Made by a program: the position numbers and the translations under genes. Shown here piece after piece: positions 22,281-30,288 of a stretch of DNA of 43,459 nucleotides (its first letter is position 1; the number at the start of each line of letters is the position of its first letter). The DNA is from Myxococcales bacterium (GTDB taxonomy: Bacteria > Myxococcota_A > Polyangia > Polyangiales > Polyangiaceae): positions 1-43,459 of the forward strand of contig JANXLV010000133.1 in assembly GCA_025355005.1 (NCBI GenBank). The letters are read 5' to 3'. The notes below the pieces were generated by a model, which had not been told where the DNA came from, searched no databases, and was given only the letters and a program-made list of their open reading frames with translations.

Positions 22281-23288
22281 ATGGCAGTTAAGTCTCAGGT
22301 TTCGTCTCGGGTTGGAAACGGCGTCGGCGCCGCGGTCGTGCGTGACGAGCTCTTCGTCAACAACGACACGGTCTCTCTCTGCTTCCTCCTGAACCGGCGC
22401 GCGGGCGCGGTTCGCATCATCGACTTTCGCGCCGGGCCGAACCCGCGAAAGCGCGAGGCAGTGCTCAGGCTGGCGCGCCAGGAGCGCATGGAGAAGGTGT
22501 ACACGCTGGTCGAGCGTGACGAGGTCTCCACCTGGACGAAGCTCGGCTTCGCGAAGGAAGGCAACATCCCGGGCTTCTACAAGCGCAGCGACGCGTTCCT
22601 GCTCGGCTGCCCGGCCAGCGCTCCTTTCGCGAGCGAGACGCGTCTTGCGATCGCGCGTCCGTCGCCCATCGAGGCGAGCTTCTCGTCGGAGGCCCGTCGC
22701 CTCGCCGAGGAGGAAGAAATTCTGGCCCTCGCGGACGAGGACGACAAGACCGTGTCCGCCGCCACGCGAAGGGCGGAGAAGACCCTCGCGAAGGCGAAGC
22801 GCACCGCGAAGGTCGAGCGGGTGATCCCGCGCACGACCATCACCACCGCGCGCGAGACCGAAGCGAAGAAGGCGGTGGAGCGCGCGCAGAAGAAGGGCGT
22901 CGCGCTCACGGCGTTCGAGCCCTTCGGACGCGACACCGAGCGGCGGTACTTCAGCGTGACCGCGCGTGGGAACTTCGAGCTGTGGGCGTCGGTCGAGTCA
23001 CAGCCGTGCTTCGGCAATGCGTTCCTCGAGCTGCTCACCGCTCCGGTGTCGGACTCCGAGACCTCCGCGACCACTTCGGCGCTGCGTGCGCTCGTGGACA
23101 TGCTCGCGAAGGAAGGCTGCGTGAGCGTGTTCTCGCTGGCGCCCAGCGACGACGTCGCGATGGCCTCGGTGTACGTGACGAACGGGTTCAGAAGGACCGG
23201 AGTGCTCGAGAATCACCTGGTGGTGGGAGGGGCGCGGAAAGACGCGATCCTGTTCTCGAGGAAGCTCGTTCCGACAGCGGCAGACTGA
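22281..23288 (+). CDS. Protein of two GNAT-like halves, AblB-like N-terminus
   Basis: A 335-residue protein with an N-terminal half that resembles beta-lysine acetyltransferase-type proteins (EKVYTLVERDEVSTWTKLGF followed by AKEGNIPGFYKRSDAFLLG). A Lys/Ala/Glu-rich charged linker occupies about 135-210. The C-terminal half is a second GNAT-like fold (LRALVDMLAKEGCVSVFSL and SVYVTNGFRRTGVLENHL). No canonical Q/RxxGxG/A acetyl-CoA loop is visible in either half, so activity may be lost or altered. ATG 22281 is chosen because the in-frame start at 22230 would add a basic leader without similarity. Function unknown. Confidence 0.7.
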   Translation: MAVKSQVSSRVGNGVGAAVVRDELFVNNDTVSLCFLLNRRAGAVRIIDFRAGPNPRKREAVLRLARQERMEKVYTLVERDEVSTWTKLGFAKEGNIPGFYKRSDAFLLGCPASAPFASETRLAIARPSPIEASFSSEARRLAEEEEILALADEDDKTVSAATRRAEKTLAKAKRTAKVERVIPRTTITTARETEAKKAVERAQKKGVALTAFEPFGRDTERRYFSVTARGNFELWASVESQPCFGNAFLELLTAPVSDSETSATTSALRALVDMLAKEGCVSVFSLAPSDDVAMASVYVTNGFRRTGVLENHLVVGGARKDAILFSRKLVPTAAD

Positions 23289-23309
23289 GCTCTCCCCTCT
23301 ATTGGGCGC

Positions 23310-23957
23310 TCACGGGCAGAGGCGCGTGAGGGTCCACGTCATCGTTGCGGTACGTGTATACTGCAGGCGATCGTGGAGGCGGCTCGGGCGGCCTTGCCAG
23401 AGCTCGATCATGTGTGGTCGCAGGCGGTAGCCACCCCAGAACTCCGGGAGCGGGGGATCGGTGGTGGCGTACTTTGCTTCGGCTTTCTTGAAGCGCGACT
23501 CCAGCTCCTCGCGCGACGGGATGGGCTCGCTCTGTGCGGAGGCCCACGCTCCGATGCGATTGCCCATGGGACGCGTGCGGTAGTACGCCTCGGATTCGTC
23601 GCGCGAGATGCGCTCCGTCGTGCCGGTGATGCGGACCTGTCGCTCGAGCTCCTTCCAGAAGAAGACCAGCGCGCCGCGCGGGTTTTCGAGGAGCTCGCGG
23701 CCCTTGTGGCTGTGGTAGTTCGTGAAGAACGTGAGGCCGCTGTCGTCGATGCCCTTGCACAGCACGATGCGCGCAGAGGGCACACCATCCTTGGTCGCGG
23801 TGGCCAACGTCATCGCCGTGGGCTCGGGGACGTCTGCTGCGATGGCCTCGTTCATCCAGCGCGTGAGCTGCGCGATCGGATCGGGCAACACATCCCCGAC
23901 GTCGAGAGACGCGCGCGCGTAGTCGAGCCGGATCCGCTGGAGCGGCGAGTCACCCAT
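23310..23957 (-). CDS. pdxH: Pyridoxamine 5'-phosphate oxidase
   Basis: A 215-residue FMN enzyme that oxidises pyridoxine or pyridoxamine 5'-phosphate to PLP. Family marks are PTAMTLATATKDGVPSARIV, LTFFTNYHSHKGRELLENP, ALVFFWKELERQVRITG, SRDESEAYYRTRPMGNRIGAWAS and the C-terminal FWGGYRLRPHMIELWQG with RLHDRLQYTR. The last segment, normally followed by RDG..W...RLAP, reads TATMTWTLTRLCP here, and its codons TAT-ACA-CGT are part of dyad copy 7. Length is normal. It is divergent from the Asp-repeat lipoprotein; the 195 bases between hold no other gene. Confidence 0.92.
   Translation of the reverse strand: MGDSPLQRIRLDYARASLDVGDVLPDPIAQLTRWMNEAIAADVPEPTAMTLATATKDGVPSARIVLCKGIDDSGLTFFTNYHSHKGRELLENPRGALVFFWKELERQVRITGTTERISRDESEAYYRTRPMGNRIGAWASAQSEPIPSREELESRFKKAEAKYATTDPPLPEFWGGYRLRPHMIELWQGRPSRLHDRLQYTRTATMTWTLTRLCP
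23355..23365. repeat. TGYA-N3-TRCA dyad, copy 7 (in pdxH)
   Basis: TGTA-TAC-TGCA near the 3' end of pdxH, encoding QYTR with codons CAG-TAT-ACA-CGT. Confidence 0.7.
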
Positions 23958-24152
23958 TGCGCCGAACCTAGTAGAAACGTCTCAGGCGCGCGACAACAGG
24001 CGCGGAGGTGGTCGACGGGATCCCGCGTGGCGTTCCAGGCGACCTTTACCCACAACGGCTTCACGCATGAGATTCGCGCAGTTGCTGCGCTGATTTGCAG
24101 GTCAGCCGTTGGCAGCCCTCTTGCTGAATAGAAGTCAACGGAGGTTCATCCC

Positions 24153-25118
24153 ATGAAAAATCTTAAGTCGATCGCTTATCTGGTGGGTTCCTTGATGGTG
24201 GTGGCGTGCAGCGCGGGGGACTCCTCCGCAGGTGCGCCGAGTGATCCGGTGAGCACGGTAGCGCCGCTGAAGCTGGCGGCGGCGCAGGCCGTTGCAGATG
24301 CAATCACGCTTCGTGATCAGCTGCAGGCGGAGTCCCATGGTGATGCGTCGATGGTGGCGCCGGGACATCGACTCGTGAAGATCGCCAGGATCCAGCAGCG
24401 CGCCGTCGACGAGATGGAAGCGCTGATGGAGCAGGCCATCGCCGATCACAACGGCGCTGGCACAGTCGCGGTGAAGAACACGGGCGGCACCGGTGGCAAC
24501 ACCGGCAACACGGATGGCACCGGCGCGGACAAAGGCACGGGCGATGGAGGCGAGGTCGGCACGACCGACCCCGACCTCGACAACATGGACGACGACCTGA
24601 ACAACATGGACGACGACCTGAACGGGTTGGACGACGACCTCAATCCGATCGACGACACCGATGGCGGAACGGACGTGCCCGACAGCGGCATGGACGAGGA
24701 CGCGGGGCCGGACGATCCCACGCCGACGCCAACCCCGACACCGAGCATGGGCGGCGCGGACGCAGGCACCGATCCCTGCAAGTGCGGCAACACTCCTTCA
24801 GGCAACGGCGGCAAGCCCACTGGTGGCAAGCCCGGTGGCAAGCCCGCTGGTGGCAAGGGCGGCGGAAAGCCGAGCGGCGGCGGTGCAGGCGGCGGCAAGC
24901 CCGCAGCTGCCGGTCAGTCCGGCGCGGCGCTCCAGAAGCTCCTCGAGAAGCTGATCAAGCTGCTCGAGAAGGGCGCGACATCCCCGGGTCAGGCGAAGGC
25001 GAAGGCGCCGAAGGCCAGCTCTCCGGCAGCGGCGGTCCAGGCGGACCTCACGCAGCTCTACAAGCTGCTCAACGATCCGCTCTTCAAGAAGTGGCAGAAG
25101 TTTGGCGGCAAGCCCTGA
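24153..25118 (+). CDS. Lipoprotein with Asp-Asn and Gly-Lys-Pro repeats
   Basis: A 321-residue predicted lipoprotein: the signal peptide MKNLKSIAYLVGSLMVVAC ends with lipobox VVAC, Cys19. Residues about 35-110 are helical, then a Gly/Asn/Thr linker leads to a threefold acidic repeat near 145-170 (DNMDDDLN, NNMDDDLN, NGLDDDLN), a Pro-Thr run, a single CKCG, and a tract of GGKP repeats at about 214-250. The C-terminus is basic and helical (LQKLLEKLIKLLEKG). The Asp-rich repeat could bind calcium; this is inference. A strong hairpin terminator follows at 25145-25179. I do not recognise the family. Confidence 0.78.
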   Translation: MKNLKSIAYLVGSLMVVACSAGDSSAGAPSDPVSTVAPLKLAAAQAVADAITLRDQLQAESHGDASMVAPGHRLVKIARIQQRAVDEMEALMEQAIADHNGAGTVAVKNTGGTGGNTGNTDGTGADKGTGDGGEVGTTDPDLDNMDDDLNNMDDDLNGLDDDLNPIDDTDGGTDVPDSGMDEDAGPDDPTPTPTPTPSMGGADAGTDPCKCGNTPSGNGGKPTGGKPGGKPAGGKGGGKPSGGGAGGGKPAAAGQSGAALQKLLEKLIKLLEKGATSPGQAKAKAPKASSPAAAVQADLTQLYKLLNDPLFKKWQKFGGKP

Positions 25119-25144
25119 CCACGCGTTCGCTTGAATGACGCGAG

Positions 25145-25179
25145 AGGCCCGCCGGGACAGAGCATTCCCGAGCGGGCCT
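25145..25179 (+). terminator. Rho-independent-like terminator after the Asp-repeat lipoprotein
   Basis: Two nested stems: AGGCCCGC (25145-25152) pairs with GCGGGCCT (25172-25179), and CGGGA pairs with TCCCG inside, leaving an 8-base loop. A short T run follows (TTTCC). The position, 27 bases after the stop, and the 13 base pairs make this the clearest terminator in the window. Confidence 0.8.
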
Positions 25180-25231
25180 TTCCGTTACTCGCGTAGGCGC
25201 CGCCGTTGCGAACCTGGTAGCCTCGGTGGCG

Positions 25232-27163
25232 ATGGGTGAACGGCAAGACCCGCTCGCGATGCTCGATGCGCTCGAGGAGCGCCTTCGTAGAGATGCACGC
25301 CTCTCGGGGGACGTCATCACGCGCCCGCATCCTCTGCTCCTGGGCGTGACCCGCGACGACAACATCGTGCTGCTCACCGCAGGGCCCATCTGGGACAAAG
25401 GCCGCGACGTGTTCCGTCCGTTCACGGAGCGCTTCGCGGAGTCCACGGCGCTCGTGGTGCTGTTTGGCACGCCGACGGACACGGATGTCGCGCAGGCGGT
25501 GAACCGCGGTCTCGCGAGCATCCTCCACGAGGCCGCGTCGGACGACGAGATCTTCCTCACGCTCACGCGCAGCTTCGAGCTCCTGGAGGCGAAGGGGCGC
25601 GCCGAAAGCCGCGGAAAATGGCTGCGAAAGTATCGCTACGAGCTCGGCGAGCTTATCAACATCGCGCGCGCGATGACGACCGAGCGCGACGTGGAGAAGC
25701 TGCTCAGCGTCATCCTCGAGAAGAGCCGCTTCGTCACGGGCGCCGACGCCGGCAGCATCTACGTGGTGGAGGGAGCGGGCAACGCGCAGCTCCTTCGCTT
25801 CAAGCTGTCGCAGAACGACAGCATGCGCTTCGATTCGCACGAGTTCACGATGCCCGTGTCGAACCGCTCGATCGCAGGCAGCGTCGTCCTCAACAAGAAA
25901 CACCTGAACCTGTCCGACGTCCACGCGCTGCCGGCCGGTTCGCCGTTCAGCTACGACCGCAGCTTCGACGAGCGCACGGGCTACCGCACGCAGAGCATGC
26001 TCACCGTCCCGCTCATCTCGCAGCGCGACGAGGTCATCGGCATCATCCAGCTGATCAACAAGAAGCGTGACCCGGAGAAGAAGCTCTTCACGCGCGAGGA
26101 CGTGGAGGCGCTGGTCGTCCCCTTCGACGAGCGAAGCGAAGAGCTGTTGGGCATGGTGGCCGCGCAGGCCGGCGTCTCGCTGGAAAACGCCACGCTCTAC
26201 GCAGAGATCCAGAGCCTGTTCGAGGGCTTCGTGAAGGCCAGCGTCGAGGCGATCGAGTCGCGCGACCCGACCACGAGCGGTCACTCGCGTCGCGTCGCGG
26301 ATCTCACCGTCGGCCTCGCGAAGGTCGTCGATGCAGGTACGGGAGGGCCGTACAAGGACGCTCGCTTCTCGCGCGAGGACCTGCGTGAGCTGGAGTACGC
26401 GAGCCTGCTCCATGACTTCGGGAAGATCGGTGTGCGCGAGAAGGTGCTCATCAAGGCGAAGAAGCTCTACGACGAGTCGCTGCAGCTCATCACCGCGCGC
26501 TTCGACTTCGTGCTGCGCACCATCGAGGCGGACGTGCTGCGTCGCAAGCTCGCGGCGATCGAGCGCGGCGCACCCAAGGCCGACCTGGACGCGCTCGACA
26601 AGGAGTGGATCGAGCGCAAGGCGGAGATCGACGCCGCGATCCTCGCCGTGGCGAACGCGAATGAGCCGACCGTGCTCGCCGCAGGTGATTTTGCGGTGAT
26701 CGAGCAGCTCGCCAAGGAGACCTACTTCGACCTTCGCGGCGAGACGCGCAAGCTCCTGGAGGCGGACGAGGTGGACGCGCTCTCCGTGAAGCGGGGCTCC
26801 CTGACGGCGAAGGAGTACGAGGAGATCACCGGACACGTGTCGCACACGTTCAAGTTCCTCTCGCGCATCCCGTGGGGCAAGGCGCTGAGTCGCGTGCCGC
26901 ACATCGCGGGCGCACACCACGAGCGATTGAACGGTACCGGCTACCCGCATCGCTTGCGCGCGGAGGAGATCCCCGTTCAGGCGAAGATGATGAGCATCGC
27001 GGACATCTATGACGCGCTGACCGCCAGCGATCGCCCTTACAAGAAGGCCGTTCCTGTGGAGCGCGCGCTCGACATCCTGGACTACGGCGTGAAGGATCAG
27101 CATCTCGACCCGGAGCTCGTGCGCATCTTCAAGGAAGCCCGCGTCTGGGAGATCAAGGCGTAG
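25232..27163 (+). CDS. GAF and HD-GYP domain protein, probable cyclic-di-GMP phosphodiesterase
   Basis: A 643-residue cytoplasmic signalling protein. Residues 1-130 are an unassigned N-terminal domain, a GAF domain covers about 145-320 (VEKLLSVILEKSRFVTGADAGS, quoted in part as ILEKSRFVTGADAGS, then VPLISQRDEVIGIIQLINK), and an HD-GYP domain runs from 335 to the end. Its HD pair is His394-Asp395 in LLHDFGKIGVRE and the GYP motif is at 570-572 in HHERLNGTGYPHRL. Both are intact, so hydrolysis of cyclic-di-GMP is likely. The two motifs are 175 residues apart because of a charged helical insertion at about 410-540, much longer than usual. ATG 25232 is preferred over GTG 25226. Confidence 0.9.
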   Translation: MGERQDPLAMLDALEERLRRDARLSGDVITRPHPLLLGVTRDDNIVLLTAGPIWDKGRDVFRPFTERFAESTALVVLFGTPTDTDVAQAVNRGLASILHEAASDDEIFLTLTRSFELLEAKGRAESRGKWLRKYRYELGELINIARAMTTERDVEKLLSVILEKSRFVTGADAGSIYVVEGAGNAQLLRFKLSQNDSMRFDSHEFTMPVSNRSIAGSVVLNKKHLNLSDVHALPAGSPFSYDRSFDERTGYRTQSMLTVPLISQRDEVIGIIQLINKKRDPEKKLFTREDVEALVVPFDERSEELLGMVAAQAGVSLENATLYAEIQSLFEGFVKASVEAIESRDPTTSGHSRRVADLTVGLAKVVDAGTGGPYKDARFSREDLRELEYASLLHDFGKIGVREKVLIKAKKLYDESLQLITARFDFVLRTIEADVLRRKLAAIERGAPKADLDALDKEWIERKAEIDAAILAVANANEPTVLAAGDFAVIEQLAKETYFDLRGETRKLLEADEVDALSVKRGSLTAKEYEEITGHVSHTFKFLSRIPWGKALSRVPHIAGAHHERLNGTGYPHRLRAEEIPVQAKMMSIADIYDALTASDRPYKKAVPVERALDILDYGVKDQHLDPELVRIFKEARVWEIKA

Positions 27164-27224
27164 GGAGCGGCACGCAGAGCCTTTTGGTTGCTCTGCCTCG
27201 CGAAGACGGATTGAATGCGGGCCG

Positions 27225-28781
27225 ATGGCACGCGTGATTCCCTTCTCGCTCCTGGCATGCGCCGCACTGACGTTCGGAGCGCAAGCGCAAGCGGCTGATG
27301 CTCCGCCGAAACCCAGCCCGAAAGCACCGGCTCCCGCGGCGCACGCGGCTCCCGAGCCCAAGCCGAAGGAGCCCACGCCTGGCGAGGCCGCCGATCCCGC
27401 GCCCATCCCCGCGCCGCCCACCACGGCTGCTGCAGGGTCGGACCCGTCAGGCACGCCCACGTCGACCAGCGGCACGCTGCTCTTGCCTCCGCCCGGAGCG
27501 CCCGCGCAGGCGCTGCCACCCATTGTTCCCGTTGCTCCGGTGCGCACCGACACGGACGCGGCTCATCGCGCGCTGGAGGAGCGCCTCATGGAGACGGAGG
27601 CGCGCATGCACGCGCTCGACGAGAAGGTCGGCTATCTCAAGAACCTCCGGTTCCGCGGCTACGTGCAGCCCCAGCTCGTCATCCAGTCCTTCGACGACGC
27701 CGCATCTCCGAACGCGACCGGCGGGAAGCTGCCCGCAGGAGTCTCCGCAAATCAGGTGACCGCGAAGGCAGACGGCACGACCACGAACGGAACGTTCTTT
27801 CGCATTCGTCGGACGCGGCTCGTGACGGAGTACGCGACCGACTACATGCGGCTCACGTTCGACTTCGATCCGAACCTCTCGGGCGGCTCCATCGCGGGCT
27901 CCGGCACGATCGCACGAACGATCGAGGCCGTCGGCATCGCGAGGTACACGCCGTCGCTCACGCAAGAGTTCGCGATGGGCATCTTCAAGGTCCCGTTCGG
28001 CTTCGAGGTCATGCAGAACGACGCGGATCGCCCCTACATCGAGCGCAGCTGGGGCGAGCAGAACATGTTCCCGGGCGAGTTCGACACCGGCGCGCGGACG
28101 AAGCTGACCGCGCTCGACTCGAAGCTCAACGTGCACGCGGCGGTCCTCAATGGCATCACCATCGGCGAGAAGACCTTCGCCGTCGTTCCGGATCTCAACC
28201 ACGGCAAGGATCTCTCGGGTCGCGTGAACTACGACGCTGGCGCGTTCGATCTGGGCGCGTCCGGCTACTGGGGCACGGGACAGAACGTGGATGCGAAGAA
28301 CCTCGCGTTCAAGCAGTTCACGCGGTGGGCCGTGAACGCGGAGGCGGCGTTCCACAAGACGCTGTCCGAGAAGCTCGGCGCGACCAAGGTCTTCGGCGAG
28401 GTCACCTACGGTGAGAACATGGATCGCGGCACGAAGTACGCCTTCGCGGTGCCGCAGATCCAGACCAACATCAACGCCGCCGCGGCGTGCGGCAATCGGG
28501 CGGGCGCGGCCTGCCAGGAGCTCTCGCTCTTCATTCGTCTGGAGCAGGACATCACGCACTGGGCGACGGCGGGCCTGCGCTACGACATGTACACGCCCGA
28601 CCTGGCGTTCGGCCAGAATGCGCGCGAGACCTGGGGACTCCTGGCGGTCGCGCATTTCACGAAGGGTCTGCAGCTCATGGCGGAGTACGACTACGCGACG
28701 GACAACGTCCACGCGCAGGGCGGGACGGCCGCAGGCAAGCACATCCACCTTGGCTCGTTCGTGCTCCAGGCACGGTTCTGA
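27225..28781 (+). CDS. Outer-membrane porin, phosphate-selective (OprP/OprO) type
   Basis: A 518-residue exported protein. The signal peptide MARVIPFSLLACAALTFGAQAQA is followed by a Pro/Ala-rich tether (24-110) and a short coiled coil (ALEERLMETEARMHALDEKV), as in trimeric porins anchored to the cell wall. The rest is beta-barrel-like: FRIRRTRLVTEYATDYMRLTFDF, KVPFGFEVMQNDADRPYIER and a C-terminal GSFVLQARF ending in the Phe required for outer-membrane insertion. The FEVxxxDADRPYIER region is typical of OprP-like proteins, but phosphate selectivity is inference. Its TGA stop shares one base with the ATG of the next gene (TGATG), so they are coupled. Confidence 0.82.
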   Translation: MARVIPFSLLACAALTFGAQAQAADAPPKPSPKAPAPAAHAAPEPKPKEPTPGEAADPAPIPAPPTTAAAGSDPSGTPTSTSGTLLLPPPGAPAQALPPIVPVAPVRTDTDAAHRALEERLMETEARMHALDEKVGYLKNLRFRGYVQPQLVIQSFDDAASPNATGGKLPAGVSANQVTAKADGTTTNGTFFRIRRTRLVTEYATDYMRLTFDFDPNLSGGSIAGSGTIARTIEAVGIARYTPSLTQEFAMGIFKVPFGFEVMQNDADRPYIERSWGEQNMFPGEFDTGARTKLTALDSKLNVHAAVLNGITIGEKTFAVVPDLNHGKDLSGRVNYDAGAFDLGASGYWGTGQNVDAKNLAFKQFTRWAVNAEAAFHKTLSEKLGATKVFGEVTYGENMDRGTKYAFAVPQIQTNINAAAACGNRAGAACQELSLFIRLEQDITHWATAGLRYDMYTPDLAFGQNARETWGLLAVAHFTKGLQLMAEYDYATDNVHAQGGTAAGKHIHLGSFVLQARF

Positions 28782-29449
28782 TGATCGACGCGGTCATCTT
28801 CGACCTCGATGGCTTGCTCATCGACTCCGAGCCGTTCTGGCGGCGCGCGGAGACGGAGGTCTTCGCGGACGTGGGCGTCACGCTCACCAACGCGATGTGC
28901 ATGGAGACGACTGGCCTGCGCCTGGACGCCGTGGTGGAGCACTGGTTTTCGCGCACCCCGTGGTCTGGCAAGTCGCAGCCAGCCGTCGTGACCGCGATCG
29001 CGACGCGCGTCGCGGAGCTCATCACGGCACATGCGGCGCCGCTTCCTGGCGTGCCGGACGCGCTCGCGTTCTTCAAGGTGCGCGGCCTTCCGATCGCGCT
29101 GTGCTCGTCGTCCCCGATGACGGTGATCGACGCGGCGCTCGCGAAGCTGCAGCTCACGGGGCGGATGCGCGCGGTGATCTCGGCAGAGGGCGAGAGCCAC
29201 GGCAAACCGCACCCTGCGGTCTACCTCACGACGGCCGCGAAGCTGGGCGTTTTGCCAGAGAAATGCCTGGCGCTCGAGGACTCCATGAACGGATGCATCG
29301 CAGCGAAGGCCGCACGGATGAAGGTGATCGCGGTGCCAGAGGCCCACGCAGAGCACGCGCGCTTCTCGTTCTGCGATGCCACGCTTCACTCCTTGAAGGC
29401 GCTGGACGAGCAGCTCTTCACGCGGCTCAGCGACACCGCGCAGCGGTGA
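28781..29449 (+). CDS. hxpB: HAD-family sugar phosphatase, HxpB/YniC type
   Basis: A 222-residue HAD hydrolase. Motif I DLDGLLIDSEP contains the nucleophile Asp8 and Asp10; METTGLRLDAVVEHWF and RTPWSGKSQPAVV are typical of the hexitol phosphatase HxpB subgroup; motif II is LCSSSPMTV, motif III SHGKPHP, and motif IV LALEDSMNG. It probably dephosphorylates a sugar or hexitol phosphate. The ATG overlaps the porin stop, so uptake of a solute and dephosphorylation may be linked. It converges on the lipoate-ligase-like gene, with the two frames overlapping by 23 bases at 29427-29449. Confidence 0.85.
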   Translation: MIDAVIFDLDGLLIDSEPFWRRAETEVFADVGVTLTNAMCMETTGLRLDAVVEHWFSRTPWSGKSQPAVVTAIATRVAELITAHAAPLPGVPDALAFFKVRGLPIALCSSSPMTVIDAALAKLQLTGRMRAVISAEGESHGKPHPAVYLTTAAKLGVLPEKCLALEDSMNGCIAAKAARMKVIAVPEAHAEHARFSFCDATLHSLKALDEQLFTRLSDTAQR

Positions 29450-30284
29450 TCACGCGGGCCAGCGGCTCGGTCGAGGGCAGTCCAAAGAGGACCGCACCGG
29501 AGACCGCCTGCGCGAGACAGTCAGAGACCTCGAGGCCCGAAGCGAGGCCAGCGTGGATGCGAGGGACGAGCTCGCGAGACGCATAGAAATCGCCGAAGAC
29601 GGTGGTGACTCCCGCGACGCGGCGCGCGCCGACGACCCCAACCTCGACCTCGACCTCGACCTCGACCTCGACCTCGACCTCGACCCCGACCTCGACCCCG
29701 ACCTCGACCTCGACCTCGACCTCGACCTTCGCCTCGCTGTAGGCCGCTTCGATCCTGTTCGCGATCGTCTGCGCGTCGGCCTTGCAGCCCAGATCTCGCA
29801 GGCTCCTGGGGGTCCGGTCGAGGAAGGCTCGGCGAGGGGTTTCCGCGATCGGTGACTCCACGCCGATGATCGCCTCGAACGCCGCGCGGCCCGTGTCCAC
29901 GGAGTGCTGGAAGCCCACCCAGGCGATGGGGGACCTGCGGCTCGCGATGAAGTCTCGGCCTCCGTACATCGATGGAACGCCCAGTTTTCCCAGCACCCCG
30001 AGGAGCGGTCTCACATGGCGGTTCACGATGCGCGGCGGATCGGCGTCGGGGATCAGCGCTGCGGCGTGCCGCAAAACAAGTGCAACATACACGCTTTCGC
30101 AGCCAAGCGAGATCGCGCCGCCTCCGCCACCGCGCGCGAAGCCCGAGCCGTGCGACCACCTGCCGCGCGTCTCGGCGAGGTCCTTGGCGATGCAGACGAT
30201 GAGCGATGCCGGCGACGCGAGCTCCCGATCGAGCAGCCCCCGCGAGCACGCCGCGATCTGCTCGCCGCTGCGCGTGACGCTCAC
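29427..30284 (-). CDS. Lipoate/biotin protein ligase-like protein with an in-frame (Val-Glu) microsatellite
   Basis: A 285-residue protein. The N-terminal part carries RGGGGGAISLGCESVYVALVL, comparable to the RRxSGGGAVYHDxG motif of the LplA/LipB/BirA fold, then NRHVRPLLGVLGKLGV, YGGRDFIASRRSPIAWVGFQH, consistent with this superfamily. The ligase-like call is moderate and no substrate can be assigned. About 30 residues of alternating Val-Glu with two Gly substitutions interrupt the C-terminal half, coded by a 6-bp repeat (29641-29724). GTG 30284 is chosen, 4 bases from the stop of the upstream lipoprotein gene. Dyad copy 8 lies in the codons for SVYVAL. Confidence 0.65.
   Translation of the reverse strand: MSVTRSGEQIAACSRGLLDRELASPASLIVCIAKDLAETRGRWSHGSGFARGGGGGAISLGCESVYVALVLRHAAALIPDADPPRIVNRHVRPLLGVLGKLGVPSMYGGRDFIASRRSPIAWVGFQHSVDTGRAAFEAIIGVESPIAETPRRAFLDRTPRSLRDLGCKADAQTIANRIEAAYSEAKVEVEVEVEVGVEVGVEVEVEVEVEVEVEVGVVGARRVAGVTTVFGDFYASRELVPRIHAGLASGLEVSDCLAQAVSGAVLFGLPSTEPLARVITAARCR
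29641..29724. repeat. Hexanucleotide microsatellite, 14 units
   Basis: Fourteen consecutive units of ACCTCG, of which the eighth and tenth read ACCCCG. It lies inside the lipoate-ligase-like gene; the period is a multiple of three, so changes in copy number keep the frame. On the gene strand it encodes repeated Glu-Val. Confidence 0.95.
30081..30091. repeat. TGYA-N3-TRCA dyad, copy 8 (in the lipoate-ligase-like gene)
   Basis: TGCA-ACA-TACA with GTGCA/TACAC arms, flanked by GCAAAACAA and GCTTTCGC. Gene-strand codons GTG-TAT-GTT-GCA-CTT-GTT-TTG are a run of locally rare codons. Confidence 0.85.
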
Positions 30285-30288
30285 TCGT

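Noticed and set aside
25058..27553. 831-codon open frame antisense to the HD-GYP gene, and similar long antisense frames at 30289-32880, 5414-7162 and 8999-10597
   Set aside because: Their products are Arg/Leu/Ala/His-rich low-information sequence, expected when the sense gene is G/C-biased at third positions. The sense frames carry clear domains.
29553..29855. Plus-strand frame with a long Asp-Leu repeat across the microsatellite
   Set aside because: The other strand carries ligase-like motifs on both sides of the repeat, and the plus frame has no recognisable content outside it.
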